64,000 bases of DNA from Hofstenia miamia (lineage: Eukaryota > Xenacoelomorpha > Acoela), in contig SCFE01000080.1 of the NCBI GenBank assembly GCA_004352715.1, positions 1,505,132 to 1,569,131 on the forward strand. The letters run 5' to 3'. Numbering within the stretch: the stretch's first letter is position 1; the number at the start of each line of letters is the position of its first letter. The notes below the pieces were generated by a model. It was given only the letters and a program-made list of their open reading frames with translations. It did not search any database and had not been told where the DNA came from. Below are positions 1 to 12,011 of the stretch, piece by piece. The translations under genes were made by a program, and so were the position numbers.

Positions 1-34
<34 letters not shown>

Positions 35-212
35 AAAAATATACATTTATAATTTAGTAAAAACTGGGATTATACAAAGGCGAATGAAATTTCTATCCTA
101 TATATATATCTATATCTAAAAAATATACATTTATAAGTTAGTAAAAACTGGGATTATACAAAAGCGAATGAAATTTCCATCCTCTATATATATCTATATC
201 TAAAAAATATAC
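1..212. repeat. (TA)n run and 84 bp tandem repeat
   Basis: A (TA)n run fills the first 31 bases. It is followed by two near-identical 84-base units (about 33-116 and 117-200) and the start of a third (201-212). Each unit carries a shared AT-rich core with the words AAACTGGGATTATACAAA and GCGAATGAAATTTC and ends in a (TA)/(TATC) run. The period was measured from the word TAAAAAATATAC at 33, 117 and 201. The window starts inside the array, so the true copy number is unknown. Confidence 0.85.
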
Positions 213-1089
213 GATTCTAAGTATAAATTAAATTTCTATATAACTGAAGACAGAATTTATTTCTTATCTAAATTTACATGTAATCTACTTCAAACGTTTT
301 AGACATAGCTCCGGTATAGCCCTACACGTATATCTAGTTGTTTTAGGCCTACAGTACCTAGGTGTGGCCCACTTAAATTTAGCAACACTGAGATCTCATT
401 TTTGTTTGATTGTTTTCGAATAGATTAAATCTATTTAGAGTAAACTTCTCATGATGTCAGTCCTACTTGTTATTGTGATTAGATAGCTTTAAACATGTAA
501 CAATTTTACGACAGGGGATTGCGCATTTTGGCAATCTTCCATTGCAATAGAAGGTGGAGTTAATACCACGCAATCACAATTTCTATTCGTAACCGGTAAT
601 TGAATTAGTGTGGAGAAATCTTATTTCAATGGGGGACGAACATTCCAAGTCGAGATTCATTTCTTTAGGGAATGTCTGTCCCAAAGATTCATGGTACTAA
701 TGTAGAACTTGCCACAACCTTATCAACCACAACATTTGATTTATTGCAAGATCACATAGCTGATATCAAAACTGGTGTAAAACTGTTAAGTGCAGACTCT
801 GGTTGTAATTAGAAAATCATTGACTATTTGATTCCATGTATTATGGCAAACACATGTTAAAAGTAGTTATTAAGGTATGTTTTATGAAAACATACATTGA
901 TATTGAGAAGGGTTAAGCTAAACCACATGGACTTCGTTAAATCTTGAGCACATTCAAAACCTACTGAGATCTACATTAGAAATCAATATATTAAGAAATA
1001 ACGAGTCTTCTTAAATTTTCTGTAAATATTCAGAAATGTATTATGCACTATGCTTTAAGGATAACTTTAAAATTTCAATTTTTTGTTAT
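213..1089. other. Non-coding, nothing recognised
   Basis: AT-rich sequence with many stops in all frames. I see no exon with good splice sites, no RNA gene and no recognisable mobile element. Confidence 0.5.
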
Positions 1090-1506
1090 CCTTAAACAGT
1101 CTGCGAATTTTTGAAAAATTTTTAAACGGTTTTAGCTTGCGACCAGCGACCTTTGAATTTGCGCACCACACGCTTCAGTGGGTTTGAAATATCTTTGCAC
1201 ACATCAAGAAACTGTCAAAGTTCTTTGTTGCTTTCATGGGCTCAAATCCTTATAAAGTCATGAACATTAGAATTTAAATCTTTTTCAAAAATTCCAAATG
1301 TTCAACGAAAAGTTGTTTATCTTTTCTACAACGTCAGACATAGCAATAAGCTTTAATAGAAATTTTCAACATTGCATTAAAGTATGTTCCCAAATAGACT
1401 TGCACATACCCCAATATTTTCAAATATGCTAAGAGGCTTGGAGAAAATTCCTTGTAAATGTGGAAAAACGGTTAGTCCTTTAAAAAGAACGCCAGGTAGT
1501 TTAAGG
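1090..1506 (+). mobile_element. TTAA-flanked miniature element, copy 1
   Basis: A 417-base non-coding unit. The left end reads CCTTAAACAGTCTGCG after TTAT (1086-1089). The right end, read on the other strand, is CCTTAAACTACCTGGCG next to TTAA (1507-1510). The ends are therefore inverted repeats and the flanks are a TTAA-like target site. The interior is shared with copies at 6725-7131 and, inverted and truncated, 15440-15646 (shared words TCAAAGTTCTTTGTTG and TTTAATAGAAATTTTCAAC). TTAA target sites and CC-starting ends are typical of piggyBac-type transposons. No transposase lies inside, so a donor element elsewhere is inferred. Confidence 0.6.
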
Positions 1507-1510
1507 TTAA

Positions 1511-2386
1511 CGGTATAAATTCATTAATTCATGAATTTTTATACATATATATAAGTATATGCTTACGTTTTAATTAATATTGCAACCATATTGTAGTTAG
1601 AGCTTTTATCTACATTGTGTTCCAAAACAATGGTAGAAAGTTAATGAATTCTATTGTTTCCTACAATCTGCTTAAAATCCATTTCAATGTACAACAATAG
1701 AGACAATACTCACGATTTTTTTAGCAGATGGTTACAATGTCGTCCTTCTTCTTTGCTAACAGAGGGCGGACTTCCAATCTAGTATTGATTTCCCCAATGA
1801 GTTTTGCAATTTCAAAAAATCTGATGCAAAATATTGTGTCTGAGCACTTTTTCCAACAAAATAAACGATCATGTTTTGATCAGTAAAAGAACAGCATTTT
1901 ATACCAACATTGAAAAAACAAGATTTTTATTCGAGCAGTACCAGCTCATATAAAAGCAGCGTATTAAAACTTCTCTAAATGACTTTCTCGGGCAGTAGAA
2001 TTTTCAGACGATTCCACACCCACTGATGCCCCCTCTTCACCAGATCACCTTTGGTATTAGGGAAATTTAAAACGCTTCGCTTACAAATTTAGTAAAATCC
2101 TCAACAAAAGCTGAGTTGATTAATAGAATTATACAATATTCTCAAAATATTTCACTAAAAGACGTATCTAAAGCCAATGAGTATCTTGGATCGCGTAAAT
2201 TGTTACCACAGAAGAAAGACGACTATTTGAACTTTTGTCATAAATACCCTGAACATTGTTTTTATTGTTGTATATTGACATAGATTTTAAATAAATTTTA
2301 GGAAAAAATATTATTCATGAACCTTCAACTTTTGTTTTTGAACACAATTTACTTATTTAACATTTTATAAAGACATACCAACCAAA
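1511..2386. other. Non-coding, nothing recognised
   Basis: AT-rich sequence between a miniature element and a (TA)n-bounded gap. No supported gene, RNA or repeat. Confidence 0.5.
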
Positions 2387-2665
2387 TATATATATATATA
2401 TATATANNNNNNNNNNNNNNNNNNNNNNNNNNNNNNNNNNNNNNNNNNNNNNNNNNNNNNNNNNNNNNNNNNNNNNNNNNNNNNNNNNNNNNNNNNNNNN
2501 NNNNNNNNNNNNNNNNNNNNNNNNNNNNNNNNNNNNNNNNNNNNNNNNNNNNNNNNNNNNNNNNNNNNNNNNNNNNNNNNNNNNNNNNNNNNNNNNNNNN
2601 NNNNNNNNNNNNNNNNNNNNNNNNNNNTATATTTATTATTACTATTATTATTATTATTATTTAAA
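2387..2665. repeat. (TA)n, 221-N gap and (ATT)n tract
   Basis: A (TA)n run begins at about 2387 and runs into N at 2407-2627. The far side opens with TATATTTATTATTACTATT and a run of ATT triplets. Apparent ORFs through the gap are reads through N and are not genes. Confidence 0.9.
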
Positions 2666-2976
2666 AATTCGTATTTGAAGATTGAACAACGATTCTGAAG
2701 CAAACATTGGATTTCTAGCTGATCTATGCTGCTTAAAATATATGGTGCAGGTGTTTATATTTTTGGAATTTAATAGGTGAGTAAGGTAATGAAACATTTA
2801 TTAAAAAATCATTTTCTTCTATTAGAATTTAGAGATTCAATTATAGAACATTTAATGATTTTGTTAATTTTAGTTTAATCAAATTTTGAAATTTCCAGCA
2901 ATATATATTTGTGTTTTTTTCTAACATATGGTTGATTGTGTAATCATATGAAGTCATTAATTTCATTTCACTGTTT

Positions 2977-3145
2977 GTTATTACTTGGCTGGTTTTTCTT
3001 TATAATTCCGCGATGTATCTTTGAGGTACAAACCATATGGCCGATGACAATGATATTTAGACCATTCAAAAGAATCAATGTGTGACATATCACTTTGAGT
3101 TAATTTGATCACAAATTGCACTTTAAATTATTGTTTTTAAGAACA
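2977..3145 (+). repeat. Dispersed repeat, copy 1
   Basis: About 170 bases closely similar to 5549-5722. Shared words include AAACCATATGGC, TGACAATGATATTTAGACC and CATTCAAAAGA, with scattered substitutions and small indels. It does not code. No terminal repeat or target-site duplication was found, so the element type is not assigned. Confidence 0.7.
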
Positions 3146-3384
3146 TGCAATGCGGTTGCCTAATTTTCCTACCATTTTAGTTGTTTTGTGCTATGAGAAA
3201 TGGGAATTGCTCAGATGAGGCCAAAATTTTTGATAAATTCTCCATATATTTTAATATCATGCTCTTTCATGTTTGTTGCTAGGCAAGCAAAGTTTCTTTT
3301 TTTATATATTTCTAATTTCACTTCATCCAGTAACATATAAATGGTTCATTCAGCATTTGTTGAATGTTTAATTGCGGCAAGATA

Positions 3385-4058
3385 CAGTACTGTTAATAAG
3401 TTTAGAAACACTCATTTTCACAAATTATTTCTGCAATGATTAACACAATAACTTTGATTTTTAGCACTAGGGTCAAGCTTGGCATTTTGAATTCAAATTT
3501 TTAATCAGAAATTTAGTTTTCCTCCTATTCCACTGTGAAGGGGCACCCTAAAAACTATCTTCATAAATATACTTGTTATGTAAGTTATAGCAAAAAATCA
3601 AATTTAGTGTCAAAAATTTAGTTTAGTCTAAATTTTGTTTTTAAATTTATTGAGAAAATTTTGAATTATTAAGAGTTAAAGTTTGTGAAAATCCTATTAC
3701 ATCACTAATTTTTATGTAAATTCAATGAATGTAAAGGGATTTTAGCAAAATTTAAGTGGTAATATTTCTGAACAAACTGAAAACATTTATGCAAAACTTT
3801 TAGAATAAGCTAATTTTTTGACACTGAATTTGATTTTTTCGCTATCATTTACAGAGCATATATATTTATAAAGATAGTTTTTAGGGTGCCCCTTCACAAG
3901 GGAATAGGAGGAAAACTAAATTTCTGATTAAAATATTACATGAAAATTTGAATTCGCAATGCCAAACTTGAACCTAGTGCTAAAATCAAAGTTATTGTGT
4001 TAATCATTGCAGAAATAATTTCTGAAGCTGAGTGCTTCTAAGCTTATGAACAGTACTG
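3385..4058. mobile_element. Tc1/mariner-type foldback MITE
   Basis: A 674-base element flanked by TA on both sides. The left arm (3385 to about 3625) and right arm (about 3815-4058) are inverted repeats of roughly 240 bases with only scattered mismatches. Both arms start CAGTACTGTT and carry GCAATGATTAACACAATAAC and GGGGCACCCTAAAAACTATC. The short middle is AT-rich and non-coding. The TA target and CAGTACTG end fit the Tc1/mariner group; the same eight bases end the Tc1 relic at 32083, though the sequences differ further in. The long arms mean the transcript could fold into a near-perfect hairpin. Confidence 0.88.
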
Positions 4059-4575
4059 TACTTTTGAGAGCACTTGAATATTGAAAAATAATGAGAACTT
4101 TTTCTTACCTTATATTATTTCAATGTTTCTAATGAAATGTTCATCACAATGTGGTATCCACTTGAATTAATAAAGCGGGTGTTACACGTTTCAATTTTGC
4201 ACTAGTGCACTACATGTATCAGCTGTTTCTTTTATTGCTTGCTTATAAAAAAATTTTATTATTCTCAGGTGCTCGAAATTCTGCACGAGTGCCACTGTGG
4301 ATAATTTTGGCGTTGCTCTAATGCACGTCCTTTCTTACAGAAATGCTAATCATATTTCGGTATGAAGAAAAATATTTTAATTGCCAATCACACGTTTTGG
4401 ATCGGTTGTTTAAACAAGCCTTCAATCTGTATGCATAGACTGTATTTTAATCGCTGTCAAATTATGAAATTTTAAAAGCCGATTTCTGATTCATTTTACG
4501 AAACGATTACAAGCATTTATACCAATAGTCACGTTCGTTGGAAATCAAATGCATTTCAATATCGGTTATGTAAGA
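4059..4575. other. Non-coding, nothing recognised
   Basis: AT-rich spacer between the foldback MITE and a (TA)n-bounded gap, with no supported gene. Confidence 0.5.
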
Positions 4576-4578
4576 TCA

Positions 4579-4965
4579 TTATATATATATANNNNNNNNN
4601 NNNNNNNNNNNNNNNNNNNNNNNNNNNNNNNNNNNNNNNNNNNNNNNNNNNNNNNNNNNNNNNNNNNNNNNNNNNNNNNNNNNNNNNNNNNNNNNNNNNN
4701 NNNNNNNNNNNNNNNNNNNNNNNNNNNNNNNNNNNNNNNNNNNNNNNNNNNNNNNNNNNNNNNNNNNNNNNNNNNNNNNNNNNNNNNNNNNNNNNNNNNN
4801 NNNNNNNNNNNNNNNNNNNNNNNNNNNNNNNNNNNNNNNNNNNNNNNNNNNNNNNNNNNNNNNNNNNNNNNNNNNNNNNNNNNNNNNNNNNNNNNNNNNN
4901 NNNNNNNNNNNNNNNNNNNNNNNNNNNNNNNNNNNNNNNNNNNNNNNNNNNNNNNNNNNNNNNNN

Positions 4966-4996
<31 letters not shown>
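4579..4996. repeat. (TA)n with 374-N gap
   Basis: (TA)n on both sides of N at 4592-4965, so the gap is a microsatellite the assembler could not cross. Tyr-Ile repeat ORFs here are translations of (TA)n. Confidence 0.93.
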
Positions 4997-4999
<3 letters not shown>

Positions 5000-5548
5000 T
5001 TCGTCGTCGAGTGGTCTATGTTTTTGGTAACAAACATAATAGACTGGTATGATTTTTATATGTAAGTACAAGAAGTCTATAAAAACCCCTATTGGAAGGT
5101 CTCTATTTTATCTACACCAATAGAGCTGCAGATTATACCTTAGGTTGCATAGACCTCGCATGGCCATACTGTTGGCCGATTAATTCACTAGATAACATTT
5201 TGTAATAGCACAGTTATGTTGAACAATTGAACTCTTAATATTGAAGTTCTAAAATAAGTTTTTTTATTTTTCCGTATTATTATTCAAATGGTAGGCCCTG
5301 TCACATTTTTAAAATGAAAACTTCAAAAGAAAAAGAACCAAGAACGCCATTGTGCAAGTAGCCGATCGAAGACATAATGGCACCATAAAAATACTTAACA
5401 TTTATGTGGTAATTGAATGCTACTTTAAGTATACGAATAACTCGCTTAATATTCATACTTTCAAAGAGGTGTATAAAACTTTCTTATTTCATTACAAATA
5501 CAAGTGTCCCTAAAGAGTAAAAATTGTTTGATAATTTGATTCAGAGTT

Positions 5549-5722
5549 AGTTATTACTTGACTGAGTTTTCTTGACCAATTCCGTGATGTAACTTTGAGG
5601 AACAAACCATATGGCGTATGACAATGATATTTAGACCATTCAAAAGACTTATTGTGTCATGTATCGCTTTGAGGTAATGTTATCACAAATATGTACTTTA
5701 AATCATTGTTGCTTTAAGAATG
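5549..5722 (+). repeat. Dispersed repeat, copy 2
   Basis: Second copy of the repeat at 2977-3145, in the same orientation about 2.6 kb downstream. The bases on each side are not obviously alike, so this looks like two insertions of one family rather than a larger local duplication. Confidence 0.7.
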
Positions 5723-5984
5723 ATTTCAGCTGCAATCCACCAAATATTGTAAATTAGATCTGCAATTCGCTGCTTGTAAGCCAATAAATGTGTTAAGTAT
5801 TGTTTTTGTAAAATAGCTACAGCTTGGTGAAAATAAGCAGGACTTTAGTTTCTGATGAAAATTTCAAATGATTCTCGGATTTTCAAGAAATGATACTATG
5901 TATGTTCTATGAACTCATTACCGATATATGCAGTGATAACCTAAGCGTACATTTTTTTAGAATTCCGAAACCAAACTTCGATCG

Positions 5985-6359
5985 CGCTATATATATATAT
6001 ATATATATATANNNNNNNNNNNNNNNNNNNNNNNNNNNNNNNNNNNNNNNNNNNNNNNNNNNNNNNNNNNNNNNNNNNNNNNNNNNNNNNNNNNNNNNNN
6101 NNNNNNNNNNNNNNNNNNNNNNNNNNNNNNNNNNNNNNNNNNNNNNNNNNNNNNNNNNNNNNNNNNNNNNNNNNNNNNNNNNNNNNNNNNNNNNNNNNNN
6201 NNNNNNNNNNNNNNNNNNNNNNNNNNNNNNNNNNNNNNNNNNNNNNNNNNNNNNNNNNNNNNNNNNNNNNNNNNNNNNNNNNNNNNNNNNNNNNNNNNNN
6301 NNNNNNNNNNNNNNNNNNNNNNNNNNNNNNNNNNNNNNNNNNNNNNNNNNNNNNNNNNN

Positions 6360-6391
<32 letters not shown>
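5985..6391. repeat. (TA)n with 348-N gap
   Basis: (TA)n on both sides of N at 6012-6359. No coding content is implied. Confidence 0.93.
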
Positions 6392-6395
<4 letters not shown>

Positions 6396-6724
6396 GCTTA
6401 TTTTGGCAATTTGTTGTGAGGAACGTTAGTAATTTTAAACAGACGTTCTGAAATAATTAAATATTTACGTAGATTGACTACGCAATTGTTTATTCAGAAT
6501 GTTTTACACTCATGTAACAAGTAATCAAGATTTTAACACGTATTAATTTTATGTCAATAAATATGATTTTTATTAAAATGTGTGTACTCGAAATATAATC
6601 CAAAATATCCAAAAAATTTAGCCAATCCAACACTTGAGGACATACACTGGTTCTCTTTCCTACTGAAAGGGTAATATACTATACCGTTATTCATTAAAAC
6701 CTATAAATCCGCGTTTTTTGTTAA

Positions 6725-7131
6725 TCCATTTTGAGGCATTTTTCTAAAATTTTAATTATAAGAAAATAGCTCGAAAACTATTAATGCTATGCTCGGCCAC
6801 GTGATTTCTGACTTTGTTCCTCAATAGGTTTCGAATATCTTTGTACACACAAAAAACAGTCAAAGTTCTTTGTTGATTCATGGGCTCTTAACTTTATACA
6901 TGAACATTAGGTATGGAGAGAAATTAAAACTTTTACAAAAATTCGAAGTCTTCATAGAAAACTTTTTAATCTCTTCAACAACCCCAACAACAGCAATACG
7001 ATTTAATAGAAATTTTCAACATTGCCTTAAAGAATGTTTTCCAATAAAACTACCCATCCCTCAAGATGTTCAAATTTGCTAATAGGCTTGGAGGTAATTC
7101 TTTTTTAAAAAGGACGACAGGCTGTTTAAGG
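6725..7131 (+). mobile_element. TTAA-flanked miniature element, copy 2
   Basis: Second copy of the unit at 1090-1506, about 407 bases. The right end is clear: GCTGTTTAAGG followed by TTAA (7132-7135). The left end is weaker but follows TTAA at 6721-6724 at the length expected from copy 1. The interior matches copy 1 through the blocks around 6840-6900 and 6998-7080. It ends only 56 bases before the start codon of the membrane-protein gene, so it may form part of that gene's upstream region. Confidence 0.6.
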
Positions 7132-7190
7132 TTAATTGAATGATTTGGTGTCAACTTCCACTTTAGATAACCCCAGGTCGACGTCACAAC

Positions 7191-8574
7191 ATGGTTGCAA
7201 ACTACCTGTATGCTCTTATCATAACAGGAATTACTGTGACAATTCTTTCTATTCTCAATCCTATTGAAGTGTTTGGTGATGAAGACAAGCCATCCAACGC
7301 CGCTACCCCACCGCCTACAAAGGGACTCCTCAATATTACTTTAGCAACCCCTCAGCTGCGACTTGGAAGCGTTATTCCCCAAGTTTTTAGTATATTATTA
7401 ACTGCTCTAATAGTCCAGGTAATTTTCTTTCCAATTATTATAAAATATTATATCTTCTTGCCGATTTTTATCAACCTAAATCTTTTAAATTTTAAATTCT
7501 ATTTTAACTAAATGGATATTTTCACTTCTTTTAATTCTACTGTGAAATAAGTTTAAGTTTATACGAAAGGCAACAAGACAAGTAAGAGATGTTCTGGAAA
7601 AGGAAACCCCTCATTGTTGGATAGGCAGTGGATGAGGTTTTCCATAGACGCCTAGTTCCAATCTCGCCTTTCTAGACTGTTGGGTTTGGAGTGACATTCG
7701 ACGCAGCCCCTGTCAGCATCAGCAACCTATTTCACAAAATTTGGATGAATTTACAAACTAACGATTTTGCTGGCGAAAATTTAAACAGACATCATTGCAA
7801 AAAGTTTTCAGTCATTTCTTAATCAATTTCATTTGTGCGACAAATAATCTGGATAACATTCTAAGCATTTTTATAATAAAAATCATTTATACCCGTATTA
7901 TAATTCTTAAATTTATTTACACAATTTTTTCTGCTGTTCGTGAACTCTACTAGATAACATAAAAACATCTATTTTTTCTCGCGAAAACGCTGTATATTAC
8001 CAGTCTACCATATATTAAATTACGCGTTTTTAAATAGAGTCAGTCAAACTAACCGAGCTGTCAAATCAAAACCACGCAATTTATGAAAAAAACAACTTGT
8101 ACAGATTAAAATTACGAATGTAATATATATAATATATAATATATGTATAAGTGCCTAAAATATTGGCCGCCTTTTTCAACGAATTTGGCAGAATATGAAG
8201 TATTTCGGTATGCGGCTTGAGTAGTTTCAGCGCAAGAATTCAATATCAATGCCGTAATGTTGAATCCACTGCATATTAATCAGAACATTTTGAGGGTTAT
8301 TGACACGCAACTATCACATATTATGTATCCCTAAGAAACGGCTCTGTACACTTATGAATTTCAAAACCGCCTGGTTACTTCACCCAACTTGTATATTATT
8401 ATTTTCTATTTTTTCCTAAGTTTTTAACGCTATTCGCTGTTTAAAAAATGAAGAAACTAGTTGACACAATCACGTATTTTATATTCTTATGTCTTGTAAT
8501 GCATGCGAAAAAAAATTCAAATAAAACCGAGTTTAAAACCATTTTTTATATTTTCTTTTGAATAGGGCTAAGAA

Positions 8575-8620
<46 letters not shown>

Positions 8621-11600
8621 AGTGTTTAGATTATTGTTATACTTCCTGTATTAAAGAAATATTCTTTTAATAATTTATTTTAAAATAAATAAAATTTTGC
8701 ATTGCCATTGCCTAATTAAATATCAAATCGCTAAAACTTTAATGTCATCGTAGGAATAAAGTGTTCATTATTCTCATCATACGAGATACGATGCCCCAAC
8801 ATCTGAAATGAACTGGTGAATATTTTTATGTGTGAAAAGAACATAACATCATTTGCTTAAAACATTTGTGTGTTATATACTAATTATAGTATTCAATAAT
8901 AATTAATGGTCTAGACAAAAAAAATATGTCATTTTTGGCTCATCCCTGTGAAGCCTAAGATAATGTGATCGTTTGAAAAATCTACAATGATCTATCACAA
9001 TACCATTAGAGTGGCTCAAGCCTAGTTTGATTGCATATGTTGCCCACCCTCAAACTGGTTCATTTATCGAAAATCCAATAAACAAACAGTACTGCACCGC
9101 CGCGGATTGACAACATAGAAGTTTCCTGAAGGCTATTTTCGGATTCCTGATGGGATATCTAACTAGAAACAACACCCGTTCATGTAACAAATTGTTTGTA
9201 AATCTGCTAAGTTTTGCCATTGTTTTGACAAATTGCCGCATAATTTCCTCTTTAATATATTTCTAATAAACTTTATTAAATTCTTTCTTTTCAACATTTC
9301 GCTGTTAATTTCTTTGCTTTATTGGTAAAACATTAAATATCGATTACTTGGGACAGAATAGCAAGAATATTTTATTATTGGTGTTTTTATTGAATATTTT
9401 CCTGCATCTAGTTTGAAGGATTCATTTTTGATAAATGCTATAAGCCTATTTTTTGTTCAGCAAATACATTGTAAGTTGGGAACTGTGAAATTGAATTTAA
9501 AATACTATTAATAGTTCTATTAAATTTTACGTAAAATTACCGCTAATTGAGCTTAAAGTTAACATTTCATTTCACTCCAATAAACTTACAGCATCAAAAC
9601 CAAAACAATATTATATTTATAATTTTGATTTGTGTAACAAATGAAGCATTTTCAACATTGCAACCAGAAAATTGTAATTTTCCCTAAGCATGGTTTTAAT
9701 CGACTTTCTGCAGAAGCTCCAATAAGTGAAGCATTTTTTAGAAAGTTATGCTTGGATAGTTGCAAACTTCAATCTCTTGATGGTTTTTTATAATGTCGTC
9801 ATTACAGTCCCTATTATTTGCCTAGAAAAGGTTCTTTTTAATACCAAAATATCAATTGTTTGAAATTGTTCTTAATGTACAGAACAGAATTTATAGGAAT
9901 CACCTCATTTTTTGCCGGATTGGGTTGGCCTAGATCATGGGTAGGGAAAGTCAAGTAGAGCTGTGCGGTTACGAGCATTTCATGAACTTAACCTAACCGT
10001 TGGTTTTTTTTCTAGTAACTTTAACTGCTTGTAACCGACTTTTCTGTAAACCTAACCGCCCTAGATTTTTTTAAAACGCAAAACAAAATATTTAAGTATA
10101 ATTTTCAACAAGAATGACAAAAATGTAAAAAGTTTTTCAAACAAAATTTATGGAAGCCTTCCTTCGACTGATCGAATAACAATCAGTTCATTGACGTGGT
10201 CTGCGTCAAGAGAAGTGTGGTTGCATGTGATGGCGTTGTCTGCATCGCTTGCTGACCTTTCCAAGTATGAATGTGCAATTTGAAACATTGTTGGAAGTAT
10301 AGAACTCATGCTGTTCCACCATTCCAGCGGGTCAATATCAGTCCTTTTTTGGATAATGACATGATGCACGATAAAACACATACGTGGTGTATAAGATGTG
10401 AAATATTGTACTGTACGTTAAGCGCGCAAAGTTAATTAGGGGGTGCGTTGATTGTAAAGGTGATTTTTTCTTATAAACATGCAGGTGCGTTGCTGTTGCG
10501 GGCTCACTCACTGCGGGTGCGGTGCAATGCGGTTATAAAAAATTGCGTTCGCGTCCATCAATTATTTTAACCGATATTCATGTCTTGTTACCCATCGTTT
10601 TATTTTTTGAATATTATACATTTAAAACTTCTATTTGTGTACTCTTGTATATTTACATGCCTCAGCAATGGTTGGTACAAATTCACTAAGATTGGCCATA
10701 ATCCATAGGTGGTTAAATTTTGTTCATTACACAAAATTATTACTCTGTTCGCTATTTTGAAAAATTGACTGAACAACAGTAATAGCAGTTAAGTTTGCCC
10801 AACTAATAACCTCTAATCGAAAGTTCTCCAATTAGCAATGTAATGATTACAAACAAAACCAGTTTCATAAAAGGAAAACTATTATTTTAAAAATCTTTTT
10901 AATATAATAAATTGTCTACAGATATATGACTGACTGCACTTATATTTCATCTTAGACATAATTACGAGATATAGAAAATCATTAAGAACTACAAAGTTTT
11001 GCATTAAAAAATTTAATTGATATGTTTGAACATAGGTGACTTGATAATTTAACGCTATCTGAGGTGGGGGATTGATGACGTTGTTTTTGCTCGATGAAGC
11101 AAATCTGTAGAAATGTTTTCTTAAATTTGATGCATANNNNNNNNNNNNNNNNNNNNNNNNNNNNNNNNNNNNNNNNNNNNNNNNNNNNNNNNNNNNNNNN
11201 NNNNNNNNNNNNNNNNNNNNNNNNNNNNNNNNNNNNNNNNNNNNNNNNNNNNNNNNNNNNNNNNNNNNNNNNNNNNNNNNNNNNNNNNNNNNNNNNNNNN
11301 NNNNNNNNNNNNNNNNNNNNNNNNNNNNNNNNNNNNNNNNNNNNNNNNNNNNNNNNNNNNNNNNNNNNNNNNNNNNNNNNNNNNNNNNNNNNNNNNNNNN
11401 NNNNNNNNNNNNNNNNNNNNNNNNNNNNNNNNNNNNNNNNNNNNNNNNNNNNNNNNNNNNNNNNNNNNNNNNNNNNNNNNNNNNNNNNNNNNNNNNNNNN
11501 NNNNNNNNNNNNNNNNNNNNNNNNNNNNNNNNNNNNNNNNNNNNNNNNNNNNNNNNNNNNNNNNNNNNNNNNNNNNNNNNNNNNNNNNNNNNNNNNNNNN

Positions 11601-11812
11601 NNNNNNNNNNNNNNNNNNNNNNNNNNNNNNNNNNNNNNNNNNNNNNNNNNNNNNNNNNNNNNNNNNNNNNNNNNNNNNNNNNNNNNNNNNNNNNNNNNNN
11701 NNNNNNNNNNNNNNNNNNNNNNNNNNNNNNNNNNNNNNNNNNNNNNNNNNNNNNNNNNNNNNNNNNNNNNNNNNNNNNNNNNNNNNNATATTTGCCAATT
11801 GCTAAAATTGTT

Positions 11813-11855
<43 letters not shown>

Positions 11856-11979
11856 TTATTTATTTATTCATTTATTTATTTATTTATTTATTTATTTTAC
11901 TTTGGCTCCCATTTAGGAAATATATTTGTGTCCGTTTCTGATATGTATATATATATATGTATATGTATGTAGTAAAAAG

Positions 11980-12011
<32 letters not shown>

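Noticed and set aside
1-31. CRISPR-like arrays in the short tandem repeats
   Set aside because: These are eukaryotic dinucleotide and tetranucleotide microsatellites without spacers.
2365-2703. ORFs made mostly of unknown residues flanked by Tyr-Ile repeats (also at 4549-5071, 5890-6429, 11094-11972, 32345-32676, 35859-36350, 46422-47573)
   Set aside because: They are translations of (TA)n tracts and N gaps, not genes.
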